DNA from: JBOGUF01 sp050696075
GTDB taxonomy: Bacteria > Chloroflexota > Chloroflexia > Thermomicrobiales > UBA6265
Length of the DNA stretch: 41,971 nucleotides
Direction: 5' to 3'
NCBI GenBank assembly: GCA_050696075.1
Contig: JBOGUF010000040.1
Coordinates: forward strand, 1 to 41,971
Shown here: in pieces, positions 1-7,834 of the stretch
Numbering within the stretch: position 1 is the first letter of the stretch
Layout: every line of letters starts with the position of its first letter
Made by a program: the position numbers and the translations under genes
The notes under the pieces: model-generated
What the model was told of the DNA's origin: nothing
What the model saw: only the letters and a program-made list of their open reading frames with translations
Database searches by the model: none

Positions 1-29
1 CCCATCCACGGAAGGGATCAACGTTTTAA

Positions 30-107
30 GGCGTTAGGGGTTAGGGGTTAGGCGTTAGGGAAACGACGGCGGAGTCCCTAACGCCCTAACCCCTAACCCC
101 TAACGCC
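30..107. repeat. Heptanucleotide-array hairpin downstream of the DapA-family gene
   Basis: Arm 30-60 is built of 7-nt units of the GGCGTTA/GGGGTTA type. Arm 76-107 is its reverse complement with a single extra base. The loop 61-75 contains the core ACGACGGCG. On the minus strand the array runs in 7-nt phase out of the TGA stop of the neighbouring gene (115-117). This is the first of about thirteen heptad arrays in the window. There is no U-tract, so it is not a classical terminator. Confidence 0.85.
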
Positions 108-114
108 TCGGCCC

Positions 115-1047
115 TCACGCCTCATCCGGCAGCCATTGCGGGAACTGGGTGCGGAGGGTGTGGACGAAGGCGTCGAAGGCCGCGTCGGTGGCGCCCTGGT
201 AGGGTGGGAGGAGGCGCAGGGGGAAGCGCGGGTCGTGGATCTTGCAAAAAACCTTGTCGAAGGCGCCGTCCATGTGGGCGGTGGCGCCGATGGTTCGCTT
301 GAGTTCCTGGCTCACGGCGGCGAGTTCCCGGGCGAAGGCGGCGAGCGACGCGCCGTCGCGGCGGAGACCGGCTTCGAAGTAGGCGTGAGCGCGGGCGGGG
401 TTGATCGAGGCGAACGAGACGAGGAAGCCGCAGTCGCCGATCAGGCTGCCGTAGCCGAAGCCCATCTCGGTGAAGAAGTGGCGGATAGAGGCAGACGTAT
501 CGAGCAGACCGACGACGGTGGCGTAGTCCGCGCCGCTGTTCTTGGTGGCGACCAGATTGGGATGTTTCGCGGCCAGCATCGCGTATTCATCGGGGGTGAC
601 GAGGCGCTTGGTTCGCGGCAGGTTGTAGTGGAGAAAGCGATAGCGCGGAAAGCGGCCGCAGGTTTCGTCGAAGAAGATGGCGAGTTCCTGGTCGCTGAGG
701 GCAGCCCAACTCGGGAGCGAGACCTGGAACGATTCGATGCCCATTGCGGCGGCGCGCTCGATCCGCTCGATGATGGTCGGGAGCGACAAGCTGATGACCC
801 CGACCATCGGGTCGGCGCTGGCCTGCCGCATCTCCTCGACGAAGATCGCGGTGATCTCGTCGAACTGGCGATCGCTGACCGCGTAGCCTTCGCCGGCGGT
901 GCCGAAGAGGTAGAGGTCGCGCACCCCATGAGTGATCTGATGCCGGATGCTGTTGCGAAAGATCTCTTCGGCGACCGTCCCATCCTCATTCCACGGAACG
1001 CAGCAGGTGCCGAGAATCGTTCGAGGATAGCGGTCCGGTGCAGGCAT
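115..1047 (-). CDS. Dihydrodipicolinate synthase (DapA)/N-acetylneuraminate lyase family protein
   Basis: A class I aldolase-type TIM barrel of 310 aa, close to the family norm of about 300. Visible landmarks are GTAGEG at 49-54 (the GTTGE-like substrate loop), YNLP at 141-144 with the conserved Tyr, and ATKNS with the Schiff-base Lys at 169. Family members either make dihydrodipicolinate or cleave 2-keto-3-deoxy sugar acids and related compounds. The nearby catabolic dehydrogenases favour a catabolic aldolase over lysine biosynthesis, but the substrate is not decidable. The ATG lies 1 nt after the stop of a VapC fragment and no other lysine genes are present. Confidence 0.85.
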   Translation of the reverse strand: MPAPDRYPRTILGTCCVPWNEDGTVAEEIFRNSIRHQITHGVRDLYLFGTAGEGYAVSDRQFDEITAIFVEEMRQASADPMVGVISLSLPTIIERIERAAAMGIESFQVSLPSWAALSDQELAIFFDETCGRFPRYRFLHYNLPRTKRLVTPDEYAMLAAKHPNLVATKNSGADYATVVGLLDTSASIRHFFTEMGFGYGSLIGDCGFLVSFASINPARAHAYFEAGLRRDGASLAAFARELAAVSQELKRTIGATAHMDGAFDKVFCKIHDPRFPLRLLPPYQGATDAAFDAFVHTLRTQFPQWLPDEA

Positions 1048-1048
1048 A

Positions 1049-1141
1049 CTAATCTCCGGTCAGCCGATCTAGCGTCGAAACCGCGAGCGGACGGTCGTCA
1101 AGCGCCTGGATCATCCAATCGGCATCGAGCAAGTACGCCAT
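1049..1141 (-). pseudogene. Truncated VapC-type PIN toxin (N-terminal remnant, 30 aa)
   Basis: The frame starting at ATG 1141 reads MAYLLDADWMIQAL and runs 30 residues to a TAG at 1049-1051. This matches the first strand of PIN-domain VapC toxins, including the first catalytic Asp; the remaining roughly 100 residues with the other acidic residues are absent. Its ATG overlaps the antitoxin TAA (TAATG), the usual coupled vapBC arrangement. The DapA-family gene begins immediately after the stop, so the toxin body appears to have been deleted or replaced. A purpose-made 30-aa peptide cannot be excluded. Confidence 0.75.
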
Positions 1142-1416
1142 TAGGGCCGGTCAAATGGACGCACTCCTCGCTCGCGTGCCTCATAAATCTCCTCGATGAG
1201 GCGATCCGTATCGAGATCGCTCCAACTGCCAACAGTTGCTTGGAGCGCGGCGCGGACCTCCTCGGGATCGTACCCTTCCCAAATGTCCTCCTTCATATCC
1301 TGACGCGCACGTCGGTATCGTGTGCCGTTCCGTTCCAGTACCACCGGCTTCTCGTCCGCGGCGTTCAACAACTCGGTTATGTCGATTTCCGGCGTGACCT
1401 TGATTTCCGCAACCAT
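1141..1416 (-). CDS. VapB-like antitoxin (orphan; its toxin is truncated)
   Basis: A 91-aa acidic protein. The N-terminal half (about residues 1-35, with VVLERNGTRYRR) looks like a small DNA-binding or dimerisation unit. It is followed by DIWEGYDPEEVRAAL and a charged C-terminal helix, the segment that wraps the toxin in such antitoxins. ATG 1416 is chosen because AAAGAGGT lies 7 nt upstream; a start 12 codons earlier has no ribosome site. The TAA stop overlaps the ATG of the PIN remnant. Family assignment is from memory of Chloroflexota pairs of this layout. Confidence 0.7.
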   Translation of the reverse strand: MVAEIKVTPEIDITELLNAADEKPVVLERNGTRYRRARQDMKEDIWEGYDPEEVRAALQATVGSWSDLDTDRLIEEIYEARERGVRPFDRP

Positions 1417-1456
1417 GGTCGTGACCTCTTTCGGCTGCCGGCAGCATAGCATCGCC

Positions 1457-2647
1457 CTATTCGGCCGCCCACACGCGCGTTTCCGGATATCCTGCCGCCC
1501 AGGCGAACCAGAAAGAAACGACGTGCGGAAGCGGCGTCAGTTGCCGATCGGCGAGAGGGCCGGCGAGGGCGCGACCGGTGATGTCCCAGGTGGTTTGCGT
1601 CTCCTGGTCGGCGAAGGCGTCGCCCGTGGCGGCGAAGGTCAAGATTTGGCCGTCGAGGCGGCGGTCGAAGACGCCGACCTGCCCGACGTCGCGCGACTCG
1701 GCGATGGCGGATTGATCGAGCGCGGAACGGGCGCCGGGGGCCAGGAAGACGACGACCGGCTGCCCGGCGACGTGGTCGTTGGCGACCCGTGAGGCTTCGA
1801 GGGCGCTGTAGGGATAGGCGACCGCCTCGCCGCCGAGTTCGACCCCGACGGTACGCTCCATTGGCGGGTAGCGCCCGTCGGTCGGCTGGTCCATCAGGAA
1901 CGGTGAAGAGTTGACGTCGTCGTAGCCGACGTACGGATTCTCGCCGTAGGGGCGGGAGAACCCGGTTTCGCGGGAGAGCACGTCGCCCGTCGGATAGGCT
2001 GTCTTGAAGGCTGACCAGCCCAGGAGTTGGGCAGCATGAAACGGCAGCCGTTGGCCGGTCAACTCGCCGACGATCGCTTCACCGGTGAGTTGTTGCCACC
2101 ACGATTCGGTTTGCCGGTCCCACATCACCAGATCGCTGAAGCGGAGGTTGCCGGTGGTGCCGAAGTCGTAAATGGCGCCGCCCGGCTCCAGCCGCCGGTC
2201 GAAGGCGATCGCGGTATTGCAGAGCGGACAAAAGGTGACCAGCGTCGGCTCCCCGCCGAGCACGTCGTTGACGATCTCGTGCCAGACCATGATCTGGAGC
2301 GGGTAGGCGCGGGCCTGGTCGTTACGCACCACGGCGACGACCGGCTCGGCCGCCTCCAGCCACCCATCGGCGTCGGCGATCGCGACGTACTTCGGGTCGT
2401 CGATCGGCGGGATGCCGTCGCGCGGCGGCCCGCCGGAGCGGATTTCGCTCAGGTTGACGCTGTGCTTCGAGAAGTCGGTCTGCCAGCCACTGGTGGAGAC
2501 GTTGAGGTCGTCATCGAGCGTCGGCGTCGGGCTGGCTTCCTGGGCCACCGCCGGGATTGCCGCGGTGCGCGTAGCTGTAAGGGTCGCGGTCAGCGGCAGC
2601 GCGAACAGGAAGTGACGACGCGAGAGTGCGCCTCGGTGTTGCTTCAT
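1457..2647 (-). CDS. Tat-exported DUF3179 domain-containing protein
   Basis: A 396-aa protein with a twin-arginine leader (SRRHFLFALPLT, residues 9-20, then an Ala-rich stretch ending near AVAQ at 33-36). The mature part is a DUF3179 domain: SGGPPRDGIPPIDDP (71-85), VWHEIVNDVLGGEPTLVTFCPLC with the CPLC cysteines at 140 and 143, and a long beta-rich remainder. The family's function is not established; the CxxC and conserved His suggest redox or metal chemistry outside the membrane (inference). ATG 2647 is preferred over an upstream start because GGAGGG precedes it. It follows the Crp/Fnr gene by 60 nt on the same strand and ends the thiol-protein gene group. Confidence 0.85.
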   Translation of the reverse strand: MKQHRGALSRRHFLFALPLTATLTATRTAAIPAVAQEASPTPTLDDDLNVSTSGWQTDFSKHSVNLSEIRSGGPPRDGIPPIDDPKYVAIADADGWLEAAEPVVAVVRNDQARAYPLQIMVWHEIVNDVLGGEPTLVTFCPLCNTAIAFDRRLEPGGAIYDFGTTGNLRFSDLVMWDRQTESWWQQLTGEAIVGELTGQRLPFHAAQLLGWSAFKTAYPTGDVLSRETGFSRPYGENPYVGYDDVNSSPFLMDQPTDGRYPPMERTVGVELGGEAVAYPYSALEASRVANDHVAGQPVVVFLAPGARSALDQSAIAESRDVGQVGVFDRRLDGQILTFAATGDAFADQETQTTWDITGRALAGPLADRQLTPLPHVVSFWFAWAAGYPETRVWAAE

Positions 2648-2707
2648 GGCAGCCCTCCGTACCGACACCAGCTTGTCATGACAGGCGCCACATTCCCTTG
2701 CCGCCCT

Positions 2708-3490
2708 TCACCCGTCGGCGTAGACGGTGAGGCCCGCCTCGTCGAGGATGCGGATGCGGCGCGGCTCGACGGCGACGAGGCGCTCGTTGCGAAAGCGGCC
2801 GAGAACCTGGCTGACCGTTTCCCGGTAGGCGCCGAGGCGCTCTGCCAATTCCTGGTGGCTGTAGCCGGAAACGGTGCCGTAGGCGTCCATCTCCTGGAGC
2901 AACAATGCGGCCAGGCGCGCCGGCACCCCCCGGAAGGCAAGCGACTCCAACTCCGCCTCGCGCTGCTGGAGGCGGTTGCCCAGTTCAGCCAGCAACCGTA
3001 AGCCAACGTCCGGGTTGCGGCGCACGAGCGCCTGCAGGTCGGTGCGGCTGAGGACGCAGATCAGGCAATCCTCGGCCGCCTCGGCATAGCAGCCGTACAT
3101 CTTCTGACCAATGAGCCCCATCTCCCCGAAGATCGTGTGCGGTCCCAGAGTGGCGACGACCAGTTTGCGCCCGTCCGCCGCCAGCCGGTAGAGCTCGACC
3201 CGGCCTCGCTTGAGGATGAAGACCACCTCGCCCGGCTCGTCGGGCGTGTAGAAGACGCGGCCCTTTTCGCAGGTGACCATCGTCGTCGACTCGGCCAGCC
3301 ACGTCCGTTCTTCGCCCGTCAGTGGGGAAAAGACCTCGGTTTCGAGGAGATGACCGAGCTTCTCCTTGAGGCGGTCGGCGCCACTCAAGCCGTTGGTGGT
3401 GGGCACCCCCCGCGGTCCAAGTCGCCAGCGGACGCCGGCGCTCCGGCTGAGGTCGGCCAGCTTGCGCTGCAAGGCGGGCGAGCGGTTCAT
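2708..3490 (-). CDS. Crp/Fnr-family transcriptional regulator
   Basis: A 260-aa protein with an N-terminal cyclic-nucleotide-binding-like beta roll (about 55-160, including FGEMGLIGQ), a long dimerisation helix, and a C-terminal Crp-type winged helix (SGYSHQELAERLGAYRETVSQVLGRF). No N-terminal Fe-S cysteine cluster of the FNR type is seen; Cys occurs only scattered, so the signal is unknown. ATG 3490 overlaps the TGA of the upstream thioredoxin-fold gene (ATGA), implying translational coupling; an alternative in-frame start further upstream lies inside that gene. Sitting among thiol-disulfide genes, it may be a redox-responsive local regulator (inference). Confidence 0.9.
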   Translation of the reverse strand: MNRSPALQRKLADLSRSAGVRWRLGPRGVPTTNGLSGADRLKEKLGHLLETEVFSPLTGEERTWLAESTTMVTCEKGRVFYTPDEPGEVVFILKRGRVELYRLAADGRKLVVATLGPHTIFGEMGLIGQKMYGCYAEAAEDCLICVLSRTDLQALVRRNPDVGLRLLAELGNRLQQREAELESLAFRGVPARLAALLLQEMDAYGTVSGYSHQELAERLGAYRETVSQVLGRFRNERLVAVEPRRIRILDEAGLTVYADG

Positions 3491-3780
3491 TGCGTCCTGT
3501 CTCCTGGTCGAGACTCGTCGGCACCCCGCCCATTGGCCGGACCTGTTAACCTCGCGACCAGCCACTCCTCGTCGGGATTGCCCAGGCTGAGCACCTGCCC
3601 ATCGAGCAGATAGGTCGGCACGGCAAAGACGGCGTCCGGCCGCTCAGCGCCAGGGGCGCTGAGGTCGGTCACGTGGACCTCGACCAATGGGATCGCGCGC
3701 GCGCGGACCGAATCGGCCAAGGCGAACGCCGTCGGGCAGCCGAGGCATTCGGGAGTGACGAAGATCTCGAGCCGTCGCAC
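3487..3780 (-). CDS. Small thioredoxin/glutaredoxin-fold protein with CxxC
   Basis: A 97-aa protein with beta-strand IFVTPECLGCPTAFALAD: the redox CLGC pair is at residues 12 and 15 at the start of helix 1. A cis-Pro segment VPTYLLDGQVLSLGNP follows in the second half. It has no signal peptide, so it is probably cytoplasmic. GTG 3780 is preferred because GGAG sits 7 nt upstream; another GTG two codons earlier is too close to that site. Its stop overlaps the Crp/Fnr start, so the two are co-translated. It could reduce a partner protein or deliver a redox signal to the regulator (inference). Confidence 0.75.
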   Translation of the reverse strand: MRRLEIFVTPECLGCPTAFALADSVRARAIPLVEVHVTDLSAPGAERPDAVFAVPTYLLDGQVLSLGNPDEEWLVARLTGPANGRGADESRPGDRTQ

Positions 3781-3856
3781 TGGCACGCTCCTTCGAACAC
3801 TTTATGACGGGCCGGACTCCGGCCTCACAGTACCACGACCATCGAGCGACGTTTGC

Positions 3857-4456
3857 CTAGGCGCCAAGCAGCGGCGCGATCCGCTCCTTCATCTGGGGAG
3901 GCGTCAGCACGCCAAAGTGGACCGACTGGACGACGCCGTCGGCATCGATGAAGAGGCTGGTCGGCATGGCGCGCACCTCGTACGCGCGCGTGACGTCCAT
4001 CTCCGCGTCCAGGAGCAGGGTGTACCGGATGTCGAAGTTTCCGGCGAAGGTGCGGGCGTCGCCCGCCTCCTCGCCGACGTTGACGCCGACAATGAGGAGC
4101 TGGTCGCCGTATTCGTCGGCCAGGCGCTGCATCGCCGGCATCTCGGTGACGCAGGAGAAGCACCACGTCGCCCAGAAGTTCAGGAAGATCGGCGTGCCTC
4201 GCAGGTCTGACAACCGGACGACCTCGCCATCGATTGTCTCCAGGCGAAAATTGGGCGCAAGGCTACCTGCCGCCGGGGCCGTCTCGACGCCGTCGACATC
4301 ATCAGGCGCGACCTGGGCAACGATGCCGAGATCGGGATCGTTCTCCTGCCACGGCCGGGCAACGCCGAGCGCCACGGCAACGAGGATCGCGGCCAGCAGC
4401 GGCGGCGGCCAACGACGGGGCTTTGGTGACGCCTCTGGATTACCGGAATCGGTCAT
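3857..4456 (-). CDS. TlpA/ResA-type membrane-anchored thiol-disulfide protein
   Basis: A 199-aa protein with one N-terminal membrane segment (about 18-34) and an external AhpC/TSA-like thioredoxin domain: LAPNFRLETIDG, then FLNFWATWCFSC with redox cysteines 99 and 102, and cis-Pro in RAMPTSLFID. Family members reduce apocytochromes or other exported proteins, or are involved in disulfide traffic. The dipeptide between the cysteines (Phe-Ser) differs from the common Pro-Pro or Gly-Pro and would change redox potential. It lies between a Tat-exported protein and the small thioredoxin-fold protein on the same strand, with 45 and 76 nt gaps. A 6-bp GC hairpin (3810-3824) lies in the downstream gap. 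Confidence 0.9.
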   Translation of the reverse strand: MTDSGNPEASPKPRRWPPPLLAAILVAVALGVARPWQENDPDLGIVAQVAPDDVDGVETAPAAGSLAPNFRLETIDGEVVRLSDLRGTPIFLNFWATWCFSCVTEMPAMQRLADEYGDQLLIVGVNVGEEAGDARTFAGNFDIRYTLLLDAEMDVTRAYEVRAMPTSLFIDADGVVQSVHFGVLTPPQMKERIAPLLGA

Positions 4457-4501
4457 CAGGACTCGCCCCTACCGCGCATCGGGACAAGCGTACACCGGCG
4501 T

Positions 4502-5632
4502 CTACGCCGTCGGCGACGCCCGCGGGGCCGGGAAGTCGGCCGGGTCGTAAGTGTTTGCGGCCAGGATCGGGGCTGGGCAATTGACGACGAAGCTCATCGG
4601 GTCGGTTTCCGGCACGCCCTTGAAGAGCTGGACTTCGGCGGCCGTCTCCGCCTCCAGAATCTCGGCCTCGGTCGTCAGCACCCGCGGCGTTGCACCCTCG
4701 TTCCAGGCAACGGTGATGTGCTCCCAGAAGGGGCTCCAGATCGGGTCTCCGGCTTTGCTGTTGAAGACCGACGGCTGGCCGCCCATGGCAGCCGGGCCGG
4801 GTAAACCGGGCATGAAGACGTAGATCGGCGCGGTCGCCTTGGCTTCGAGCAGCAACTGGGTCGGGGCCGAGCCGACGACGCCCATCATCCCGGCCATCGG
4901 CAGGGCGGAGGTGTCGGTCGCGATGTAGCGGCTGCCGGGGTAGCACTGGTGCAGCTTGAAGGTGACAGTGCCAGCCGCCGTGTCCGGCTCCGAAACGAGG
5001 ATGCCCGGCCCGAGCGGCTGCACCAGATCCGGGTCGACCGGCAGCCCACCGTCCGGCCAGAGCACGAGCGGGTAATTAACAACGCACTCGGTCGCCTCGA
5101 TCGTGACCGTGCCGGCGGTCTCAGCGGCGCGGATCGCCTCCTCCGAGTCGAGCAGTTCCGGCTCCCCGGCGAAGGTCACGTTGTGCAAGCGCCAGGCCGG
5201 GTTGTAGGTCTCCTGGCTCGGTGCGGTCGAAAAGACCGGCCGCTGGTCGCCCGCGCCTTCGGGGAAGAGGTAGAGATTGGCGTAGGCGCCCTCGACGTCG
5301 AGCGCGTTTTTCAGAAGCGGCACGTAGACGAGGCCGTTTTCCGCGGCGAACGCCTGGTCGGAGGCGTCGGTGCGGATGAACCAGGCGTCGCCCCCATTGA
5401 AGAAACCGGAATGCATCGTGAGTGTGACTGAACCGAAATGCCCCTCCCAGCCGTTCGGTTCCAGCGAGTAGTCGACGACGTCACCGACAATGACCTGGAC
5501 TTCCTCGGCGACCGGCGACGCCTGTAACGCGCCCGCGCCCGCTGAACGCACGTCATGGGCGCCAAGCGTTGCGCCTAGCCCAAGCGCCGCGCCGGCGCGC
5601 AATACATCCCGCCGTGTGCATCCCGTATCCAC
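4502..5632 (-). CDS. Tat-exported protein of unknown function with an internal duplication
   Basis: A 376-aa protein with a twin-arginine leader (TRRDVLRAGAALGLG, 6-20). I do not recognise a characterised family with certainty. It consists of two related halves: residues about 84-190 (FIRTDAS..., YLFPEGAGDQRPVFS, YNPAWRLHNVTF, LDSEEAIRAAE) align by eye with about 235-356 (YIATDTS..., YVFMPGLPGP, PSVFNSKAGDPIWSPFWEHITV, LTTEAEILEAE). Only a few His and Cys residues are seen. GTG 5632 is chosen because GGAGGG lies 6 nt upstream. It is first in the run leading into TlpA and DUF3179, suggesting an exported partner of that thiol system (inference). Confidence 0.65.
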   Translation of the reverse strand: MDTGCTRRDVLRAGAALGLGATLGAHDVRSAGAGALQASPVAEEVQVIVGDVVDYSLEPNGWEGHFGSVTLTMHSGFFNGGDAWFIRTDASDQAFAAENGLVYVPLLKNALDVEGAYANLYLFPEGAGDQRPVFSTAPSQETYNPAWRLHNVTFAGEPELLDSEEAIRAAETAGTVTIEATECVVNYPLVLWPDGGLPVDPDLVQPLGPGILVSEPDTAAGTVTFKLHQCYPGSRYIATDTSALPMAGMMGVVGSAPTQLLLEAKATAPIYVFMPGLPGPAAMGGQPSVFNSKAGDPIWSPFWEHITVAWNEGATPRVLTTEAEILEAETAAEVQLFKGVPETDPMSFVVNCPAPILAANTYDPADFPAPRASPTA

Positions 5633-5727
5633 CGCATTCCCTCCTGGTGATTGGCGATACGCGTCCGATGACCGATGGCCTCAGGAAGATGGTACGCCTG
5701 GTGGGAACGAGAGCGCGGTAAGGTTGC

Positions 5728-6804
5728 TTACCGTCGCCGCAATGCCACCGGCATATCCCCGGCCAGTGTCTCGGCCGAGCGAATCGCCAGCGCGCGGTCG
5801 GCCAACGGGAGATCAACCCGGCAGTTGCCCTGCAGGTGCGACTCACGCAGGGCGATGGCGATTTCGAGCGCGGCGAGCCCGTCCTCACCCGCGCATTCGG
5901 GTTGCTTGTCGGATTCGAGGCAAGTAATGAAGTCGCGGACGGCGCGGACGCCGGGACTCTCGATCCGTTGGGGCATTGGGAATGGGCGGCGGATCAGATT
6001 ACCGAGGGGATCGCCCGTGGTGTTCTGCCACCATGCGAGCTCGCTGCCGTTGGCGACGGAGCGGAGGCGGCCGCTCTCGCCGATCACCTCGAAGTTCCAC
6101 TCGGCGCCACCGCTCGGCCAGGTCCGCGCGAAGGCGCGCACACCGTTGTCGAACGCCAGATAGCCGTTGGCCATGAAGTCGTCGCCCGACGCGGCCGCCG
6201 CGTCGCTTTCGGCCTCGCCGACGACCCACTCGACGTCGCCGCCAGCCAGAAAGCGGATCAAATCGACCAGATGGCTGCCGTTGTGGGAGATGCCGGCTCG
6301 GCCGAAGCCGTTGACCTGGAGGACACGGCCGATGCCGCCGGCGGCGATCAGGTCGCGCGCGGCGCTCCAATAGGGGCTCCAGCGGCGCGTGCAGCCGACC
6401 GCCATCTTGACGCCATGCTCCCGGCAGGCGGCAAGCATGGCGTCGGCCTCGGCCAGGCTGATCGCCAGTGGCTTCTCGGCGAAGATCAACCGCGTGCCCG
6501 CTTTCGCGCAGTCGATGACGATCTCAGGCTGCGGCTTCGCCGACGTGGCGACGCTGACGATATCGAGGCGCTCTTGGACGAGCATCTCCCGATAGCCGGC
6601 GTAGAGGTTTTCGACGCCCCATCGCCGCCGAAAGTCCTCGCGCTGCTCGAGAAACGGGTCGGCGCCGGCGACGACCTCGACCGCGGACACGTCCCGGTAG
6701 CAGGCCATGTGCGAGTAGGGCAGCATGACCGCCGGATTCCCTTGTACCTCGTCGTCGATCGTCGACGAGATGCGGCCAAGTCCGATGATGCCGACGCGAT
6801 ACAT
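5728..6804 (-). CDS. Gfo/Idh/MocA-family NAD(P)-dependent oxidoreductase (paralogue 1)
   Basis: A 358-aa protein with an N-terminal Rossmann domain (VGIIGLGRIS, residues 4-13) and the catalytic-site signature EKP at 110-112, followed by GCTRRWSP and NGSHLVDL. Family members oxidise or reduce ring-hydroxyls or aldoses such as inositol, glucose and sugar acids. The insertion DDEVQGNPAVMLPYSHMACY after the nucleotide loop is shared in outline with the gene at 13.65 kb, so the two are paralogues of one subfamily. AGGAG precedes the ATG. It lies 34 nt downstream of the medium-chain dehydrogenase, with a heptad array in the gap, on the same strand. Confidence 0.9.
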   Translation of the reverse strand: MYRVGIIGLGRISSTIDDEVQGNPAVMLPYSHMACYRDVSAVEVVAGADPFLEQREDFRRRWGVENLYAGYREMLVQERLDIVSVATSAKPQPEIVIDCAKAGTRLIFAEKPLAISLAEADAMLAACREHGVKMAVGCTRRWSPYWSAARDLIAAGGIGRVLQVNGFGRAGISHNGSHLVDLIRFLAGGDVEWVVGEAESDAAAASGDDFMANGYLAFDNGVRAFARTWPSGGAEWNFEVIGESGRLRSVANGSELAWWQNTTGDPLGNLIRRPFPMPQRIESPGVRAVRDFITCLESDKQPECAGEDGLAALEIAIALRESHLQGNCRVDLPLADRALAIRSAETLAGDMPVALRRR

Positions 6805-6817
6805 AGCTTCTCGCTCC

Positions 6818-6848
6818 TAGGCGTTAGGCGTTAGGCGTTAGGCGTTAG
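6818..6848. repeat. Heptanucleotide array (TTAGGCG x4) supplying a stop codon
   Basis: Four perfect tandem copies of a 7-nt unit. On the minus strand the unit reads CGCCTAA, and the TAA stop of the medium-chain dehydrogenase (6838-6840) together with its last codons lies inside the array. No inverted partner is seen here. Confidence 0.9.
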
Positions 6849-7827
6849 ATTTCGGCGGTGAGTCGTCCCAGGAAAATAGGACGCCCAGGGCTTGGTCGGG
6901 GTGGTGGTAGAGGAGGTCGAAGGCGTCTTTGGCCTCGGTGAAGTGGAAGCGGTGGGTGATGAGTGGGGCGATCTGGATTTCGCCGGTGGCGATGGACTGC
7001 ATGGCTTGCATGGCGAAGGGGAGACGAGATTCGTCGGTGTAGTAGCCACCGATGAGGAGCCGGCCCTGGATCTTGCCGGCGTCGAGCGGCAACGGTTCGC
7101 CATGGTAGAGGGCGATGAGGTGGATGCGGCCGAGACGGCGGCACATTTCTTGGGCCTGGGCGAAGGACGTGATCCCCGCCTTGCCGCCGACGCAGTCGAT
7201 GACGACGTCCGCGCCGTCGCCATCCGTCAGTGCCTTCACGCGGGCGACCGGGTCCTCCTCGGCGGCGTTGACGACCAGATCCGCCCCTAGCCGGCCCGCC
7301 AGATCGCACCGCATCGGGAGGGCGTCGACCGCGATCATGCAACCCGGCCGATAGGCGCGCAGCGCCTGCATGACCAGCAGGCCGACGAGTCCCTGGCCCA
7401 GCACCGCGACCGTATCGCCCGGCTTCACCGCGGCGATCTTGGCCCACATCACCGCGCCGGTCACGAGCGGGTGGAAGGTCGCGTGCTCGAAGGAGACGCC
7501 CGCGGCGATGGGCGCCACCCAGCTTCCCTCGCCTTTCTCCAGGTCGCCGATCACGTACTCGGCGTGCGGGGCGACAGCGGTCACGGCACGGCCGACCGCA
7601 AAATCGGTCACGCCCGGTCCGAGCACTTCGACGACGCCAGCCGCCGAATAGCCCATGATCGCCGGGTCGAGCGCGCCTGGGTCGAGGTAGCGCCGCCCGA
7701 TCTCCGACCCACGGCTGATCAGCGTGCGGACGTTGCGGATCAGGACTTCCCGTTCACCGGGTTGCGGCAACGGAGCCTCTTCGACGGCGATGTTGCCGAT
7801 ACCGTCGTATTTGGCGAGCCGTTTCAT
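6838..7827 (-). CDS. Medium-chain dehydrogenase/reductase (zinc-ligand-less alcohol dehydrogenase type)
   Basis: A 329-aa MDR-superfamily protein. The N-terminal GroES-like part contains VRTLISRGSEIG where classical zinc ADHs have GICGSD, so the catalytic-zinc Cys is absent. The Rossmann domain shows VAVLGQGLVGLLVMQAL. No four-Cys structural zinc loop is present. This pattern resembles BchC-like and other zinc-independent MDRs. ATG 7827 is chosen over an upstream start because it lies 7 nt after the stop of the preceding gene, at the usual junction. The last residues (SNA) and stop are encoded by the heptad array. Likely role: oxidation of a sugar-derived alcohol alongside the Gfo/Idh enzymes (inference). 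Confidence 0.85.
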   Translation of the reverse strand: MKRLAKYDGIGNIAVEEAPLPQPGEREVLIRNVRTLISRGSEIGRRYLDPGALDPAIMGYSAAGVVEVLGPGVTDFAVGRAVTAVAPHAEYVIGDLEKGEGSWVAPIAAGVSFEHATFHPLVTGAVMWAKIAAVKPGDTVAVLGQGLVGLLVMQALRAYRPGCMIAVDALPMRCDLAGRLGADLVVNAAEEDPVARVKALTDGDGADVVIDCVGGKAGITSFAQAQEMCRRLGRIHLIALYHGEPLPLDAGKIQGRLLIGGYYTDESRLPFAMQAMQSIATGEIQIAPLITHRFHFTEAKDAFDLLYHHPDQALGVLFSWDDSPPKSNA

Positions 7828-7834
7828 CGATCGC

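Noticed and set aside
30..107. Telomere-like TTAGGG repeats
   Set aside because: The units are seven bases (GGCGTTA/GGGGTTA), inverted as a hairpin, and recur with other unit sequences inside the chromosome-like context.
5716..5733. Hairpin CGGTAAG-gttg-CTTACCG as a terminator after the first Gfo/Idh gene
   Set aside because: The stem is only 7 bp and no T-run follows on the relevant strand.
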